A stretch of DNA of 64,000 nt from Bursaphelenchus xylophilus (GCA_904066235.2 CAJFCV020000005.1:12023501-12087500); one strand, 5' to 3'. Positions 1 to 11,452 are shown, numbered from the stretch's first letter. The notes: a model not told the origin generated them from the sequence alone. Numbers and translations: made by a program.

Positions 1-1678
1 CATTTGGTAGCGCTTGGACAGAGAGGCACTTCCGGTGGATGCCGTGTTCTGCAGTTTTATCCAACGATTGGCAAGGAATAAGGCCTAAACCAAACTGTAC
101 TACATTTGACTCTTTTAGAAATCCCTATTTACGAAAGGGCATTTAAGGGCGGTCAATAGAGTTCTTGACTTTTCTTTTTCAATTTTGTGTCAGAATCTAT
201 ACCAGTCGCACATCAAGTTCGTAGAATTATGCATAGAAATATTCTACGGACTTTATGGCGCGACTTGTCAGCTATTACCAGTGAAAAAACTCACCACACA
301 AGGAGAGATGACATAAAGAAGAGTGACCAATTTGAGTCCTGAAAAATCACGGAGATAAAATAATCATGCATGGAGATACAATAATCATGTTGTTTGACTC
401 CAATTAACCTAACAACAAAAATACTTACCAGTTACGTAGGTCAAAAAATATGTTGATATCCACTGAAAAAATGGAAAATTACAAATTTATGGAGTGAGAT
501 TTTTTCTAAATATGTTGTGTCGGTAAAATAATGAGTATACTGCGGCTGCGCCGATCGCGTCGCTGCAGCGAAAAGAAATTTGAGTTTGTCGCGACACAGT
601 TCATTTTCTTGCGATTTTCGATGCAACAGATGCTCATTATTTCTCCAGTAGACTGATATACATATTATATGTACAAAAATGAACATAAGCCTACCCAACA
701 AGCAATGATCGCGACCCCAAGATACAGCGGAGCTTTTTCGTATCTGGCCGACATTTTGTGCGCAACGAAGCGCTCGATGAACACATTCAAAAATGCCAAC
801 AACATCTGGTTCATAAAAAATGCCCGCAGGCCGAGAAGTTTTATGGTCACCGACGGAGAAACCAGCAAGTTATACGTGAGGATGTTGAGGACACAAATAC
901 CTCGAACTGTGGCCTGAAAATTTTTGGAATTAGAATTAATGGACCTAGAGAATTTATTTAACATTTTCAAACAGCATGTAAAATTTTGAACTTTTCAAAA
1001 ATTCCAAGTGCGACGCTCAAGGTTTTCCTAGATTTTGCTCATAATTCAGAGATTGGCCACATCTGATTTTTGAAAGTTTTGGCTCGCGATTTTTAGGGGT
1101 AGCCGAAAAATTCAAGAATCTTTTGCGGCCGAGAGAGCGCAGGAAACGCGGAGAACGGCATGTGAGAAAATGGAAAACTTTAAGCCATCTCTTTGCCCGT
1201 TTCGCGCGGAAAAAAATGATTTATTGTGAAATGTGTGGTAGATTGTCGCGGCACAATTCATTTTCTTGGCAGCGATGAGATTTTCGATGCGACAGGGTGC
1301 TCATTATTTTCCCAACAAACTGATAAAACGCTGAGAAAAACAAACTCGCCAGCAACGGCTTAGTTTCCCAATCCTTACCTGCAAAACCCCACACATAATG
1401 TTGCTGAACAAAACCAGCCGTAGATTCGGATGGAAAGTGTGAGTTTGGGTCACTGCCCAACAAACCGCCAGATTAATTGGAATGGCCATGATGTAAAGGC
1501 CAAGTTCAAGGCCGTAGAAGAAACTGCCCAGTTCGTAATCCTCGTCCGGCGCCAACAATAGCTCGAAAAGTTCTCTGAACAATACTTCCCTCTTCTTCTC
1601 ATTGGTACTGGCTTCGTTGAGGCGACGAGATAGCTCCGCGACAGTTGGGGGAATGATCGCCAGAAAGCAGGGTAGCAT
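1..1678 (-). CDS. sre-like chemoreceptor A (3' end outside window)
   Basis: Seven-transmembrane receptor of the nematode sre (class epsilon) type, expected in sensory-neuron membranes. Exons, 5' to 3': 1678-1379, 913-695, 462-429, 338-295 and 84-1. The reading phase is kept across all junctions (phases 0, 0, 1, 0), giving 227 residues before the window edge. Exon 1 carries the FHPNLR motif after the first membrane segment. Exon 2 has the family pattern ending ARYEKAPLY and a membrane segment. The last visible residues, LSKRYQM, are the start of the family signature LSxRYQxSEN. The 3' receptor core and tail lie off the left edge. Introns 1 and 2 each hold a MITE-A copy. The start at 1678 is the first ATG before the first membrane segment. 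This is the most divergent of the six sre genes, with a longer N-terminus (100 codons in exon 1 against 78-85). Family assignment rests on recalled signatures, not a search. Confidence 0.82.
512..659. mobile_element. MITE-A in intron 2 of receptor A
   Basis: Family interior with diverged left end (GTCGGTAAAATAATGAG) and right end CTCCAGTAGACTGATA. It fills most of the intron between exons 2 and 3. Confidence 0.75.
986..1180. repeat. MITE-E fragment in intron 1 of receptor A
   Basis: Starts with CCAAGTGCGACGCTCA, the inner part of the MITE-E terminus, followed by decayed interior with no matching right end. It is judged a 3'-truncated copy. Confidence 0.5.
1229..1324. mobile_element. MITE-A right half in intron 1 of receptor A
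   Basis: Family interior TTGTCGCGGCACAATTCAT followed by the right terminus ATTTTCCCAACAAACTGATA. The left end is missing. Confidence 0.7.
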
Positions 1679-2337
1679 TTAGTAGGTTAATTTAAAATGC
1701 AGTAGAAAAAAGTTGATGTCAAAAATTGTAGCAAAATCAGGACCAATAATCATAGACGGATGTTACGCAAGCACGTCGCCAGACTCAAAGTGCAAACTGT
1801 TCGGTATTTTTACCAGCTACTCAGAATATAGCCCCAAGAGTTTCACCTGCAGCCCACCGGGTTTTTATCAATTCTTTGACTGTAGATTTTCGCTGAACCA
1901 ATGTCTCCGTTTTCCCTACAATATCCAAGACTTGTAGTTCCGAGGTTGAATACAGATGCCTCGAAGACGTGTTGGATAGTTTCGTCAGTTCTTCCATCCC
2001 ACTTTCAGCCGTGCATTTTCAACACGGAAAAACGTCTGAGCCGCATAATTGAGGATGTTATTACAGTAATGCGCCTTTTTTGTATATATAATATTTCAGT
2101 TCAATAGCCTTGAAAACGGTAAAATTGGTACTACATTTTCTCAATTACACGTAACACATCATTTCTCATTAATCTCATTTTTGGCGGGGGTGGAATGTAC
2201 CTGACCAATTTGTATGCTAATAAAATAGAGATTGGCGCATGCCAAACTTGTAAAAATTACATTGCCAAGAAACCGATGAAATGTTTTTTTCTTGATCGGC
2301 ACTCCCCATTCTCCGCAATGCATCGTCTGCGGAGAAT
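1679..2337. other. intergenic, no gene seen
   Basis: Upstream of receptor A. It probably contains that gene's promoter. No coding pattern, splice-compatible exon or recognised repeat was found. Confidence 0.5.
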
Positions 2338-2481
2338 GTGGATCCATTGCGCCGCAGAAAAATGTTTCGTCTCGTCGAAAAGGTCGCGCAACAAATTTCC
2401 AGCTGCGGCATCGCGAAGATGTGCGATTTCAAGGCGCGTCGATTGATTGTAACGACCCGCCGTTATTTTCCCGACAGATAG
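2338..2481. mobile_element. MITE-B, 5'-truncated
   Basis: Interior of the B subfamily (TTTCGTCTCGTCGAAAAGG, then GACCCGCCGTTATTTTCCCG) with an intact right terminus but no left terminus. Confidence 0.65.
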
Positions 2482-3238
2482 ACATTTACATGTATTCCAA
2501 TAACATCTCGAGGAAATTTATGATTTCTCAGGGAAACTTGTTGGTCTTCTCGGCAAACTCGGTGCACTGCCATTTCTCCCTTCTCCTGTCTCACCGTCAA
2601 TTTATATTCAAAGTTTTTTTCCTAACTGTAGTCATCCTTCATAAACAATTTCTATTCAGTACAGCTATAATATTACAGAAAACATTAGGCAGGCTTATTC
2701 TACCATCCCGGTAATTAGCGGGGCGACAATAAACAGAACTACATAGTAACTTATGCGCCGCAATCATGATATTTGGATACTTGGAGGCACCATAATTACA
2801 TCATGTAGAGACTATAATTATTACAGTTTACGTTCGACGCTAACACGGATGTTTTACAGAAAAAAGAAAAAATATTAATAAATATATCAATTCGTTCGAC
2901 GACATACGCACCTTGTGCTTTGCAGAAACAATGTGGTGAAATGGCCTGAAATTTGTTTTTTCTTTTTCCTCTCTCCGCATTTCGCGAATTCTCTTGCTAA
3001 CAGGGATTTCGAATATTGAGGGTCTATTATATGTATTTGTCGACGAGTATAATACGTGGCATGTGTGTATTGGCAGTGAGAAAATCATTCCTCTGTGCCC
3101 TTGTCATTGAATGAAATTTCCTTTTCAACAATTTATTTTTACCCTAAGGCACAAATCAAAAACATATTGCAATGCTGACAAAACCGAGCTGTTATCTATT
3201 ACACATCCTAAGAAGAAAAACACAACTTAGTATTTCCA
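2482..3238. other. AT-rich intergenic, no gene seen
   Basis: Downstream of receptor B. Short open frames only, with no family signature. Confidence 0.45.
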
Positions 3239-3576
3239 AATCGGTCTGTCGGGAAAATAATGTGGATTACTCGCGACAGAACGTTTCGCCTCGTCGCAAT
3301 CGCACACCAAATCCCCAGTCGCGGCGAGGAAAGCAATGATGGGTTGTGAGGCGGAACGACCGAGCTTCGAGGATTTTCCCACGAGGAATGATCTGCATTT
3401 ATTCAAATTTGGTTGCACTTTCCTACGTGGGGCTTTCCTATAAAAGGCGTCCTTTCCACTGAATAAATCACTTGACTCTTGAGCTCTCGTCTTGTCTCGT
3501 TACTGGATTGTCTGGCATTTCGACATGGGTGATTTCAAGCCAATCCACATTATTTTCCCGAGAGACTGATATAAAT
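3239..3576. mobile_element. MITE-B variant with GTGGATT ends, interrupted
   Basis: Left end CTGTCGGGAAAATAATGTGG at about 3245 pairs with CCACATTATTTTCCCGAGAG at about 3547. About 160 bp of unrelated sequence (3365-3525) splits it, including a TATAAAAGG-like box at 3439. A second copy of the GTGGATT variant is at 30.62 kb. Confidence 0.65.
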
Positions 3577-3606
3577 ACGAAAACTATATTTCCAATGAAA
3601 TATATA

Positions 3607-5720
3607 TCACTTCAACGGCCGCTCCCACGATTCTTCCAGCCGCTTGAAGTGAGTGTTGAATGCATCTGCATCGCCCATTCCTTCCGTGTGCCCTGCAACA
3701 TGACTTTCCGCCGCAATCGTCGATCGATTACGTATTCGGAACATGGAATAAAGCCGTCTCCTCAGCTGATGGCTTCCGTACAACAAGAAGGCCGGATAGA
3801 ACACAAAGTACGTAGCATGAGCCAATTCGAAAAAACTCGAAAACACCCTCCACAATTCCTTGTCCCCGACTTCGAAGGCTCTGACACAGAAGAGAATCAA
3901 AACCTTTTGGATGATCCCCATGAAGACGTAAAAGTAGACCCAGTACCGGAACATGGAGAGTGTTTTGATGTTCTCGACGACCTGGTAGCGTGTGGACAAC
4001 GTTGCGGTGGGCCGTGAGTAAGCCCGTTGCGAGCTGATCCAGTGCTGGGTTAGAAATAGCGCCTGAAAAATAAGTTGTAGGCAACTTCAAATTTGCATGA
4101 ACTTTAGTCCAAATCCGAAGCTTCCACCCTTATTTCAACTTTTCCAGCTTCTTCTAATGTCTTCTTTTCTAATTTTCACCGATTTCGGGCTCTAAAACTT
4201 AGGCCTGTCATATTTGGTGGACAGAAAGTGGGGTACCTCAGTTTCAATTTGATATAAATTTTATAGAAATTGGTGCATGATTGGCGGAGAAACACTTGAG
4301 TTAAGGATGGAAACTTCGGCTGAACCACCCTGTACACGGTTCAAGGAAGCACTGAGCGTCGTACGTCAAACTGAGATAGGCTAAAATGGTTCGGTGAATA
4401 GGTTGGCAATCCGCCAAAAAAGACCCGTAAAAACTTTTAGTCGGGGAAGAAATGGGGATTTTTTGGGGCGAGAGAGTACGTTTTTGCGCGTCTTTTTCTC
4501 TGACTTCTCTTTGAAATCAAGACGAAATATAAAAAACCGATAGCGAAGAGGTAAACTTACCAGCAGGTGGACCGACACCTCCAAAAGAATCGCGTATCCA
4601 GCGGCTGAAACAGACGACTACTTATTGTAACTGTCCACTTACACATCGATCGAACAAGAACCGCTACGATGAGCCACTGAAACCAAATTTTTCACAAAAC
4701 TTTCACGGCTTCTTACCCAGATTACCACCATTGCAATGCCAACGTATATGGGGGTCTTTTCGTATCTGTGCGGCAGGTTGACCGCAATCAGCCGCTCGAT
4801 TAGGATGCTCAGAAAGCCGAACTGAACTTGGTAAACGCAGACGCCCCGACAGAACTGTAGAAGTTTTTTTACGTTCAGGGGAACAAGCGTGTCATATGCT
4901 AAAATGTTGGCAACGATGATGACTCGAAACGACATCTGTAATTCACATATTTAGTGTACAACGACGGGTGGATCCGAAGAAGGGACGTAGGCGAGCATTG
5001 AACGCTGGGTATCACAAGAGGCCGATTTTTTTGAATGAGTTTTGTTAGTCTTCAAAAAAAAAGATATGGTAAGGGGAGAACAAGACGGATTTTATTTGAA
5101 TTAGTTTTTTTCTGGTTTGCTAAAAAATCATGTGGCAAGTGGGGACCAAGTCGCATTTCTTATTGATGGAAAAAATATTTAATTGCGGAGCAAAAACTTT
5201 GCAAAAAACTTGAAAATCAACAAAGTTTGGTGCCATTTCAGGACCAAAAAACTAAAAAAATCGCTCTGTTCTTTCCCTTTATCATGTAATTTTTTTGAAA
5301 TACCAAAAAAAAAATATTATATTTATAGAAAATAACGCCTTGGTCCCCCCTTACCATGACTTTTTTTCATTATCTTCCCTCTTTGCCGAAATGCCCTTTA
5401 CATTATGTCCTCTCCGCCTAAATGGACCAAATCTTCAACAAGTGCTCTTCCCATCTCTCACCAATCAAACACATCCAAGAACTCACCTCTGTGATACCAC
5501 ACAAAACATCGTTGAGCATAAGTAGGCGGACGTTGAAATGAAAAGTTTGCGTTTTCATCAAGCACCATGCAATAATCATATTGACAGGAACTGAGGCAAT
5601 ATCCAACGCCAATTCAATGCAGAGCAAAAGTGTCCGGAACTCGGACGGGTTGTCCGTCTCTGCCAGCCATTTGTAATAGTAATTGGTGAGATTTTTCACC
5701 TCCTCCGATTGCAGTGACAT
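3607..5720 (-). CDS. sre-like chemoreceptor B
   Basis: Predicted 328-residue seven-transmembrane sre-type receptor. Exons: 5720-5487, 4935-4717, 4676-4643, 4604-4561 and 4062-3607. Lengths of 219, 34, 44 and 456 nt for exons 2-5 match gene C exactly, which supports the model. Exon 1 encodes residues 1-78 (first membrane segments, TQTFHFNVR). Exon 2 encodes 79-151, with PHRYEKTPIY. Exons 3 and 4 encode a membrane helix (152-177). Exon 5 encodes 178-328 with LSTRYQVVENIKTL, a YWVYFYVF helix and the conserved end FKRLEESWERP. The ATG at 5720 is preferred because MSLQSEE aligns with MSLSSLQSE of gene C. Intron 4 contains a K-element fragment. No frameshift or internal stop was seen. Confidence 0.87.
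4203..4334. repeat. K-element fragment in intron 4 of receptor B
   Basis: About 130 bp that matches, in reverse complement, the sequence at 43635-43768 (shared TGGTGGACAGAAAGTGGGG-like core). It ends in ACCACCCTGTA, the counterpart of TACAGGGTGG at 43635. Two diverged fragments of one element with TACAGGGTGG termini. Confidence 0.6.
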
Positions 5721-5729
5721 CGCACTAAA

Positions 5730-5795
5730 CAAGGGATGTACTCCAAGTGCGACGCGCAGATTTCTTCAGGGGCGTCGCACTTTAGGCACTTCCTC
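5730..5795. repeat. collapsed MITE-E remnant
   Basis: Left terminus TACTCCAAGTGCGACGCGCA lies only about 20 bp from an inverted GGGGCGTCGCACTTTAGG. It looks like a copy that has lost nearly all its interior. It sits just upstream of the start codon of receptor B. Confidence 0.5.
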
Positions 5796-6719
5796 GATGA
5801 AAGGGCACAAAGTAGCTGCGGAATAAGAGTACTCTCAGGAACGTTTACAGGCAAGGGCGTGACGATCCTTGCGACCTGATAACAGGTGTAGTTATTCAAC
5901 TCTTAGAATATCTAAAATCTAATCCCAAATTCTCCGAGCAACATTGCCCAAAAACGGTCCTCGCAGAAACGCCTCGGGCCCTTTTAGCGAAAAATGTGCG
6001 TATTAATACATGTCTACGCTATGCCATATGTTTGATGTTTATCACGGGAAAATAGCAATTAAACCGGGATATAAAGAAACAGAAACTATAGTCTTTGAAA
6101 TGTAATTTTTTGAATTGCCCAGTAGAAACGCTGTAGTTTTTTGCTTTCAACCTGTGCAAGATAAATAAAGTTATCTGATGAGAAGCAGCACAGCTGCATT
6201 GTAAGCCGTTGGTCAACGCATGACCTTTTTAAAAACTATTGTACGGTGCAAACAGGAAGAAATTTCAGAGTGAAAAGAAAGTTTCGTCGGTATTCACAAC
6301 GCGTTGCCAACGTTCCGACAAGGACTCAATTATCAAACGAAAAAACTGGGATATTTGGAATCAAAAAAGTTAACAAGTTTTGAAAAGTTTTGAATTCTGG
6401 GTTAGCTCAAAAAAGCAACAACAACTCTGAAACGGCCCAAAGTATATAGTAGTTGCAGGATAAATACAAAACTGATACCAAACATTTCCGAAATTTCAGC
6501 GTTTGTAGTTTACTGGTATTTATGTGCCCACGCGAAGGATGTTCGGTCTGAGAAATAACTGTTGCTTTCCTCTGCGGTTTTTTGTAAATGTTTGGAAAGT
6601 CCTCGAGACTACAAATTTTTTGTAGTTTTTTCTGTATGCTATCAGTTTATCGAGAAAATAATAGGAAATCGTCTACGAACGCCGAAAAGCGATGATTGCC
6701 GGTGGTATCAATGACCCCC
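5796..6719. other. intergenic, no gene seen
   Basis: Upstream region of receptor B. No supported coding sequence or recognised repeat. Confidence 0.4.
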
Positions 6720-6763
6720 ATGCCGTTTCGTAAAGTTTCCGCCGATCCTTCGCCAAGCTTTCG

Positions 6764-7968
6764 CCTAGCACTGCAGGATGAGCCAAGTCTTTCTCCTTGG
6801 ATGGTCAACTCTTTCTCTCAAAATTCTTTTTTGTCAAGTTTAATATAAATTTCTTTATGTTTCAATCTACATACATCGACAGGACAATAACTCCAAAAGT
6901 AAGTTAAATTAACCCTCTTTCTATATATGCAATGATTTTTTGCATTACATAAGTTTATCCTTGCGCATTTAGCCATTGTTGTAGGTATACAAATTTAGCT
7001 GAATTCTGTTCGTTCTTGCGATTCCATGAACGAAATTTGAAAGTCTTCCCCACAAAAGAACCGGCGTCGCGCCTTCGTTGTGCCAGAATTGTTTCAGCAT
7101 GAAATGACTTACAGTTTTTTTGTTGATTCGATTTTCGATATTACACTAGGTACTTTTATCAAGTTGCAGGCAAAATCTAATGTTTTTGAAGTTTAAACCC
7201 GGAAAACTACAAAGCTGAGCCATTACTAAACCGTCCCCAACATAAATATTCTTTCAAACCCGGGTTTGAGATGTCTTAGGGTCTAAGTGATCAAGTACAA
7301 CGTGGATCTAAAAAAGTCTCAAATACCTCTCATTCTGTTCTAAACATTTTTTACATCGACCAGAGATCTTTTAAATATGGTTTGCGAAGTATTCATACGC
7401 ATCTATGGCCGCGGATACATCAAAATTTTTCCATACCTAAAATCTGAAAAAAATCAAAAAAGACAATAAAAGGGGGGAAATAAATGTTACGACGTTAAGA
7501 ATGCTAAAATAAAGTTTTATTGTCCATTTAGACCTTACATGACGTAAAACGTGACCTAATTTCGTTTTAAACTTACAAAAGTACCTAGTGTAATATCGAA
7601 AATCGAATCAACAAAAAAACTGTAAGTCCTTTCATGCTGAAACAATTCTGACACCAAGAAGGCTCGACGCCGGTTCTTTTGTGGGGAAGACTTTCAAATT
7701 TTCATGGAATCGCAAGAACGAACAGAATTCAGCTAAATTTGTATACCTACAACAATGGCTAAATGCGCAAGGATAAACTTATGTAATGCAAAAAATCATT
7801 GCATATATAGAAAGAGGGTTAATTTAACTTACTTTTGGAGTTATTGTCCTGTCGATGTATGTAGATTGAAACATAAAGAAATTTATATTAAACTTGACAA
7901 AAAAGAATTTTGAGAGAAAGAGTTGACCATCTAAGGAGAAAGACTTGGCTCATCCTGCAGTGCCTAGG
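6764..7968. mobile_element. P foldback element, ~1.2 kb
   Basis: Two long inverted arms (about 6764-7158 and 7577-7968, roughly 395 bp each) surround a ~420 bp unique centre. Outer ends read CCTAGCACTGCAGGATGAG and, inverted, CCTAGGCACTGCAGGATGAG. The inner arm ends read CACTAGGTACTTTT on both sides. The arms are nearly identical, with a few substitutions and short indels. No transposase is visible in the centre. It lies between flanks that resemble one repeat found again at 56.95 kb, so it probably inserted into that repeat. Confidence 0.8.
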
Positions 7969-8115
7969 GTCCACTGGCGATCGAACGGTTTTGCGAGGCC
8001 TCGCAGGGACTTCCTACAACCTTCCTTGGGTATCCACCTGCAATCGATGGATACGCCCCGTATCCATTGATTTTGTGTTGACCCGAACTGTCGTCGACCG
8101 GAAAGCCGGAACGCA
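7969..8115. repeat. R repeat, right part (copy 1)
   Basis: Contains TTTTGTGTTGACCCGAACTG followed by TCGTCGACC, shared with 57082-57125. The flank left of element P (about 6735-6763, TTCCGCCGATCC...TTCGCCAAGC) resembles 56965-57010, so R appears to be split by P. Confidence 0.55.
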
Positions 8116-8194
8116 AACATTTTCACACAAAATTATTGTTGTGGTATTACAAATATGATAATTACAATTGGCTTTATGTATTCACAGAATTTGA

Positions 8195-8262
8195 ACTGAA
8201 TCTTACGTCTAGCAATTGGTAGAATCTTTATTGAATCTTACGTCTAGCAATTGGTAGAATTT
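8195..8262. repeat. two-unit tandem repeat at the 3' end of srh-like gene G
   Basis: The unit GAATCTTACGTCTAGCAATT plus GGTAGAAT occurs twice in direct orientation, 7 bp apart. It lies directly downstream of the stop codon, probably in the 3' UTR. Confidence 0.85.
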
Positions 8263-9957
8263 TATGTTTTTGGCAGAAGTTGAACAATAAAAACACGATT
8301 TTTAGAATGCTGAACTTGAGTGTTTGCCATGGAGAGATCCACATTTGACTTGCGTTGAAAGAAGTGTTGATTCAAGGCGGGTAAGTGATGAGTTGTGTAC
8401 TGTATGGTCGTAACTCCGTACCCCGACAGCACTTTGAGTAAATTCGCAACGACGTTTCGATAGGGCTTGATGAAATACAAAATCATAAAACAATCGAACG
8501 GAGTGTGCATCAAAAAGAAGCAGAAGCAAATCACAGAGACAATTGGACCGTAGCAAATTTCGAAGAGAGGCAAACTGATCAGGACCATGCTTGGAACCCA
8601 CATTAACACGGTGAATGCGATCAACTGAAATACGAGGGAACGGAATATCATCATTTGAAGACGATGCGTGTTGGGTGACCAATTGCTTCTGTGCATGGAA
8701 CTGTACATTATGATCAGATAGAAGAGCATAAGAAACGGAATTGAGACGACAGCCGCAAATGCGACCATAATCGCTTTTTTGGGGCTTGTTCCGGCTGTAA
8801 AGCAAATGATATCGGGATGGTCCTCGTAGAGCTTGCCGATAGATGGATCAAGGGATATGAGAAGTTGTTTCTGTTCTTCTTGGTCGGGCAAAAAGTAAAT
8901 TACTGGACCCTAAAAAATGAGGAGAAAGTTAGACCTTATTGGCAGCTTTGTTTGGAATATTTTATTGTCAGCGGTCGGTGAAAGATGCGAGAAAATGTTT
9001 ATCGGATCCAGAACGCTTGCAAAATGTTTATTACGTTAAGATGACCAACTGTATTCGAAAAATTTCAAAAAACAGTTGATCGGTCAAAGTTAGCTGATGA
9101 AAGGTGGCGCTGCCGCGCGGCCATTCGTTGACGGGAGGTGTAGCGCTGGCGCGCGGCCTTTAGCTGATGAAAGGTAGCGCTGGCGCGCGGCCCTTAGCTA
9201 ACAGAAGTGCCGGGCTTGAGACAGTATAACGCGCGCCAGCGCGTTGTTGGCCACGCGAAGCGTGGCCTGGACGATCAACTGTAGTGCACGCGATCAAGTC
9301 AACTTCACGTTGGGCAACCTTTGCGCGCACAGCGGCGTCAAGGCCCGCGTTAGCGGGGCTTGTCGAAAATTTATTGCTCGGTCTGACTTACAAATATTGC
9401 CCCGAGAAGACCGACTATGAAGATGATCACCGAGCACTTCTTTGATTTCATTTCGAGGAACGCTCGAGCTTTCGAATCTATCGCAAGGGATCCCAGAAGA
9501 ATGTATTCTAATTGGTAAAAGATGGAGATGTCTTTCATTGCATTAAACCCGACTCCGAAAACAAAATAAATCAGCTGCTGCGTATGGGAGAGGGCGCTGG
9601 TGACATTCACACCGTAGTAACAAGGTAGAGGGAATAGGACTACAGCGCCGATTAACGAAGCCATAATGTCAAAGAGCAACGACCTTGAACAATATAATAT
9701 TATGACTGTGTTTGTGAAATGTAATCCCCTACCACGACAACTCGTTGATCAAGAGAAGTCGATAGTTGTTGATGACACTGTTACTAGCTAAAAACCAAAG
9801 TTTTGAAAATGGTAATTTAAGACGTACTGAAAACCATGACGAGAATTGTGAAGGGGACCATGATTACGGTAACGCCGAGGGCAATGTCCTCAAACACCGT
9901 GTAGAATTGGAGAAATTCAGCGGACGGTAGGTCGGATTCGTTCAAGAAGATGCCCAT
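8262..9957 (-). CDS. srh-like chemoreceptor G
   Basis: Predicted 374-residue seven-transmembrane receptor of the Str superfamily, most like class srh. Exons: 9957-9828, 9787-9733, 9683-9392 and 8909-8262. Every junction keeps phase, with donors GTACGT, GTAGGG and GTAAGT. Residues 1-61 give the first helix and INNYRLLLINELSW, the pattern of an srh second helix. The fourth exon opens with YFLPDQEE (PDQ at 167-169), which I associate with srh. Later come SPNTHRLQ at about 240, several hydrophobic helices, HTPFDCFMIL, and the C-terminal KPYR motif (308-310) followed by a long polar tail. The introns are short except the third, which carries a GC-rich insert. It is the only srh gene inside the sre cluster, and its structure matches gene H. 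Ligand unknown. Confidence 0.82.
9072..9285. repeat. GC-rich insert with ~35-bp tandem units in intron 3 of gene G
   Basis: Three degenerate units containing AAAGGTAGCGCTGGCGCGCG lie at about 9090-9193, followed by short GC hairpins (GGCCACGCGAAGCGTGGCC). The block is bracketed by inverted ACAGTTGATCGGTC and GACGATCAACTG, so it may be a small mobile element. Base composition is far from the AT-rich surroundings. Confidence 0.6.
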
Positions 9958-10234
9958 TACTGACAACGTGGTTAGGTATCAACTTGACCTCGAGGAATAC
10001 TCAATGCCAAATGTTGAAAATTACGAATGCCGATGCGTAAATGTCCCCCGCCCACTTTTGAATTTCGTCCAAAGGAAGTGTCGCAATTGACAAAAAGTAA
10101 GATAATGTAGACTGTCAATGTCCTACGGTGAAAATTTGTAGTCCTGCCGAGAGGTGTTTCTTTAGTTTCAGGAAATCAAATTCACATTTATATATTAGTT
10201 GTTTCCGCATTGCAGTAGAGATGTCTGGACTCTA
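9958..10234. other. upstream region of gene G
   Basis: Short intergenic region that probably holds the gene G promoter. No motif recognised. Confidence 0.35.
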
Positions 10235-10709
10235 CTACAGTGCCCGAAATTATGGCACTTTTAACATTGTCATAACTTTCGTGTTTGTCGATAAAACTGC
10301 GCCGTAATTGGTCCTAATGTCCAAATGTACCATAAATTTTGTGCCAAAGAATAATTTCGAGAAGTTTCCACAACATGCAAAAAAATTGTAAAGGGGAAAT
10401 TTTGGTGATTTTTTTGATATTTTGCAATCCTCTTGTCGTTGGTGTTGCAGCAAAGCAAGCTATTCGGCTTAGTGCTATTCTTAATTGTTCTTCTGGATTC
10501 TGTGAGGAAAAATGTTGAAAGAATTTGAAGAGGGTGAAATTGCGGCCCTGAAATGGCAAGGACCTTCGATTTGGCAGGTTTCGGTTCAAGTAGGCCATCC
10601 GGCTAGAGTTGTGAAGAACAACCCGGCTCACCCGGAAGTCTTCAACACATCTAAACGGTTTGGCAAAAAAGGCTTACCACTGCGGCAAAGAAAAGGTGTA
10701 AAAAATTAA
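10235..10709 (+). mobile_element. Tc1-like transposon relic
   Basis: The left end TACAGTGCCCGAAATTATGG resembles Tc1-family termini. At 10512-10709 is a 65-codon open frame whose order of residues (FEEGEIAALKWQG, then QVSVQVGHPARVV, then FNTSKRFGKKG) fits the N-terminal helix-turn-helix DNA-binding domain of Tc1-type transposases. The catalytic domain and right terminus were not found, so it is a dead, 3'-truncated copy. Confidence 0.6.
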
Positions 10710-11135
10710 TCTGAGCTTCCAACTCCACAATCTGCATGAGATATAAAATATTTACATTTATTTTCGATTAAAAAACTTAGTGTCAAAAAAGTTCAAAATT
10801 ACCCATTACCCAGTAAACGGCAGAATTGCCAAATTTTCAAAAAACACATAAAAATACAAGAATTTCCGGAAAAATTAAAGGTATTTTACCCTAAAAAGGG
10901 TAAGGAGAAACTATCAGAGCCACAGCGTTTTCTCTGGAAAAACTTTATTTTTAATATTTTTTAACTGACGAAGACTTCACACATGCGCTGTGCGCCACTA
11001 AATTTTCTCGTCGCCGCGCGACAAATTTCATGCACGACGCCGCACTGTGCAAACATGGCAATACTTTTTGGCCCGCCTAGTACTTACTCCATACTAATTT
11101 TACACACGTGCGGTCGTAATTATATATAATATTAC

Positions 11136-11243
11136 TTACCAGTCCAATAGATACGCCAAAAAGTTGAACAACATCTGTGCAGGCCACTGCGTACAGACCT
11201 ACATACCTCCAAGCAGTGAATACGCCACAGCAACGAAGGGCCT
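11136..11243 (-). pseudogene. frameshifted copy of cho-1 exon 3
   Basis: Read on the minus strand, this stretch closely matches the 3' two-thirds of cho-1 exon 3 (34912-34996). It encodes LYAVACTDVVQLF and continues to an intact GTAAGT donor. An 8-nt insertion (ATGTAGGT at the GGC-GGT position) shifts the frame and adds a TAG. Similarity fades just past the donor and at the 5' side, and neither neighbouring cho-1 exon is present. It is therefore a partial duplicate, lying 23.8 kb from cho-1 in the opposite orientation. Confidence 0.8.
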
Positions 11244-11452
11244 TTTTGGAGTGCGACAGAAAAAGTGCACGGTGCGGGGTTTCGTCGGTAGATTCAATTT
11301 GGACTGTATTAGTATGTTCACAACGTGCATATACTGTCACGGCCCACATCACAAAAAAACCCCATTTTGTGTCTCCCGTTTATTCCGTGTCAAAACAACA
11401 TTAAAGCTTCAACATATTGCATTTTTGTTTGAGATAAAGAATATAGTTCAAA

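Noticed and set aside
1221..1463. Minus-strand frame merging MITE and receptor exon
   Set aside because: It runs through exon 1 of receptor A in a different frame and into a MITE; the receptor model explains the region better.
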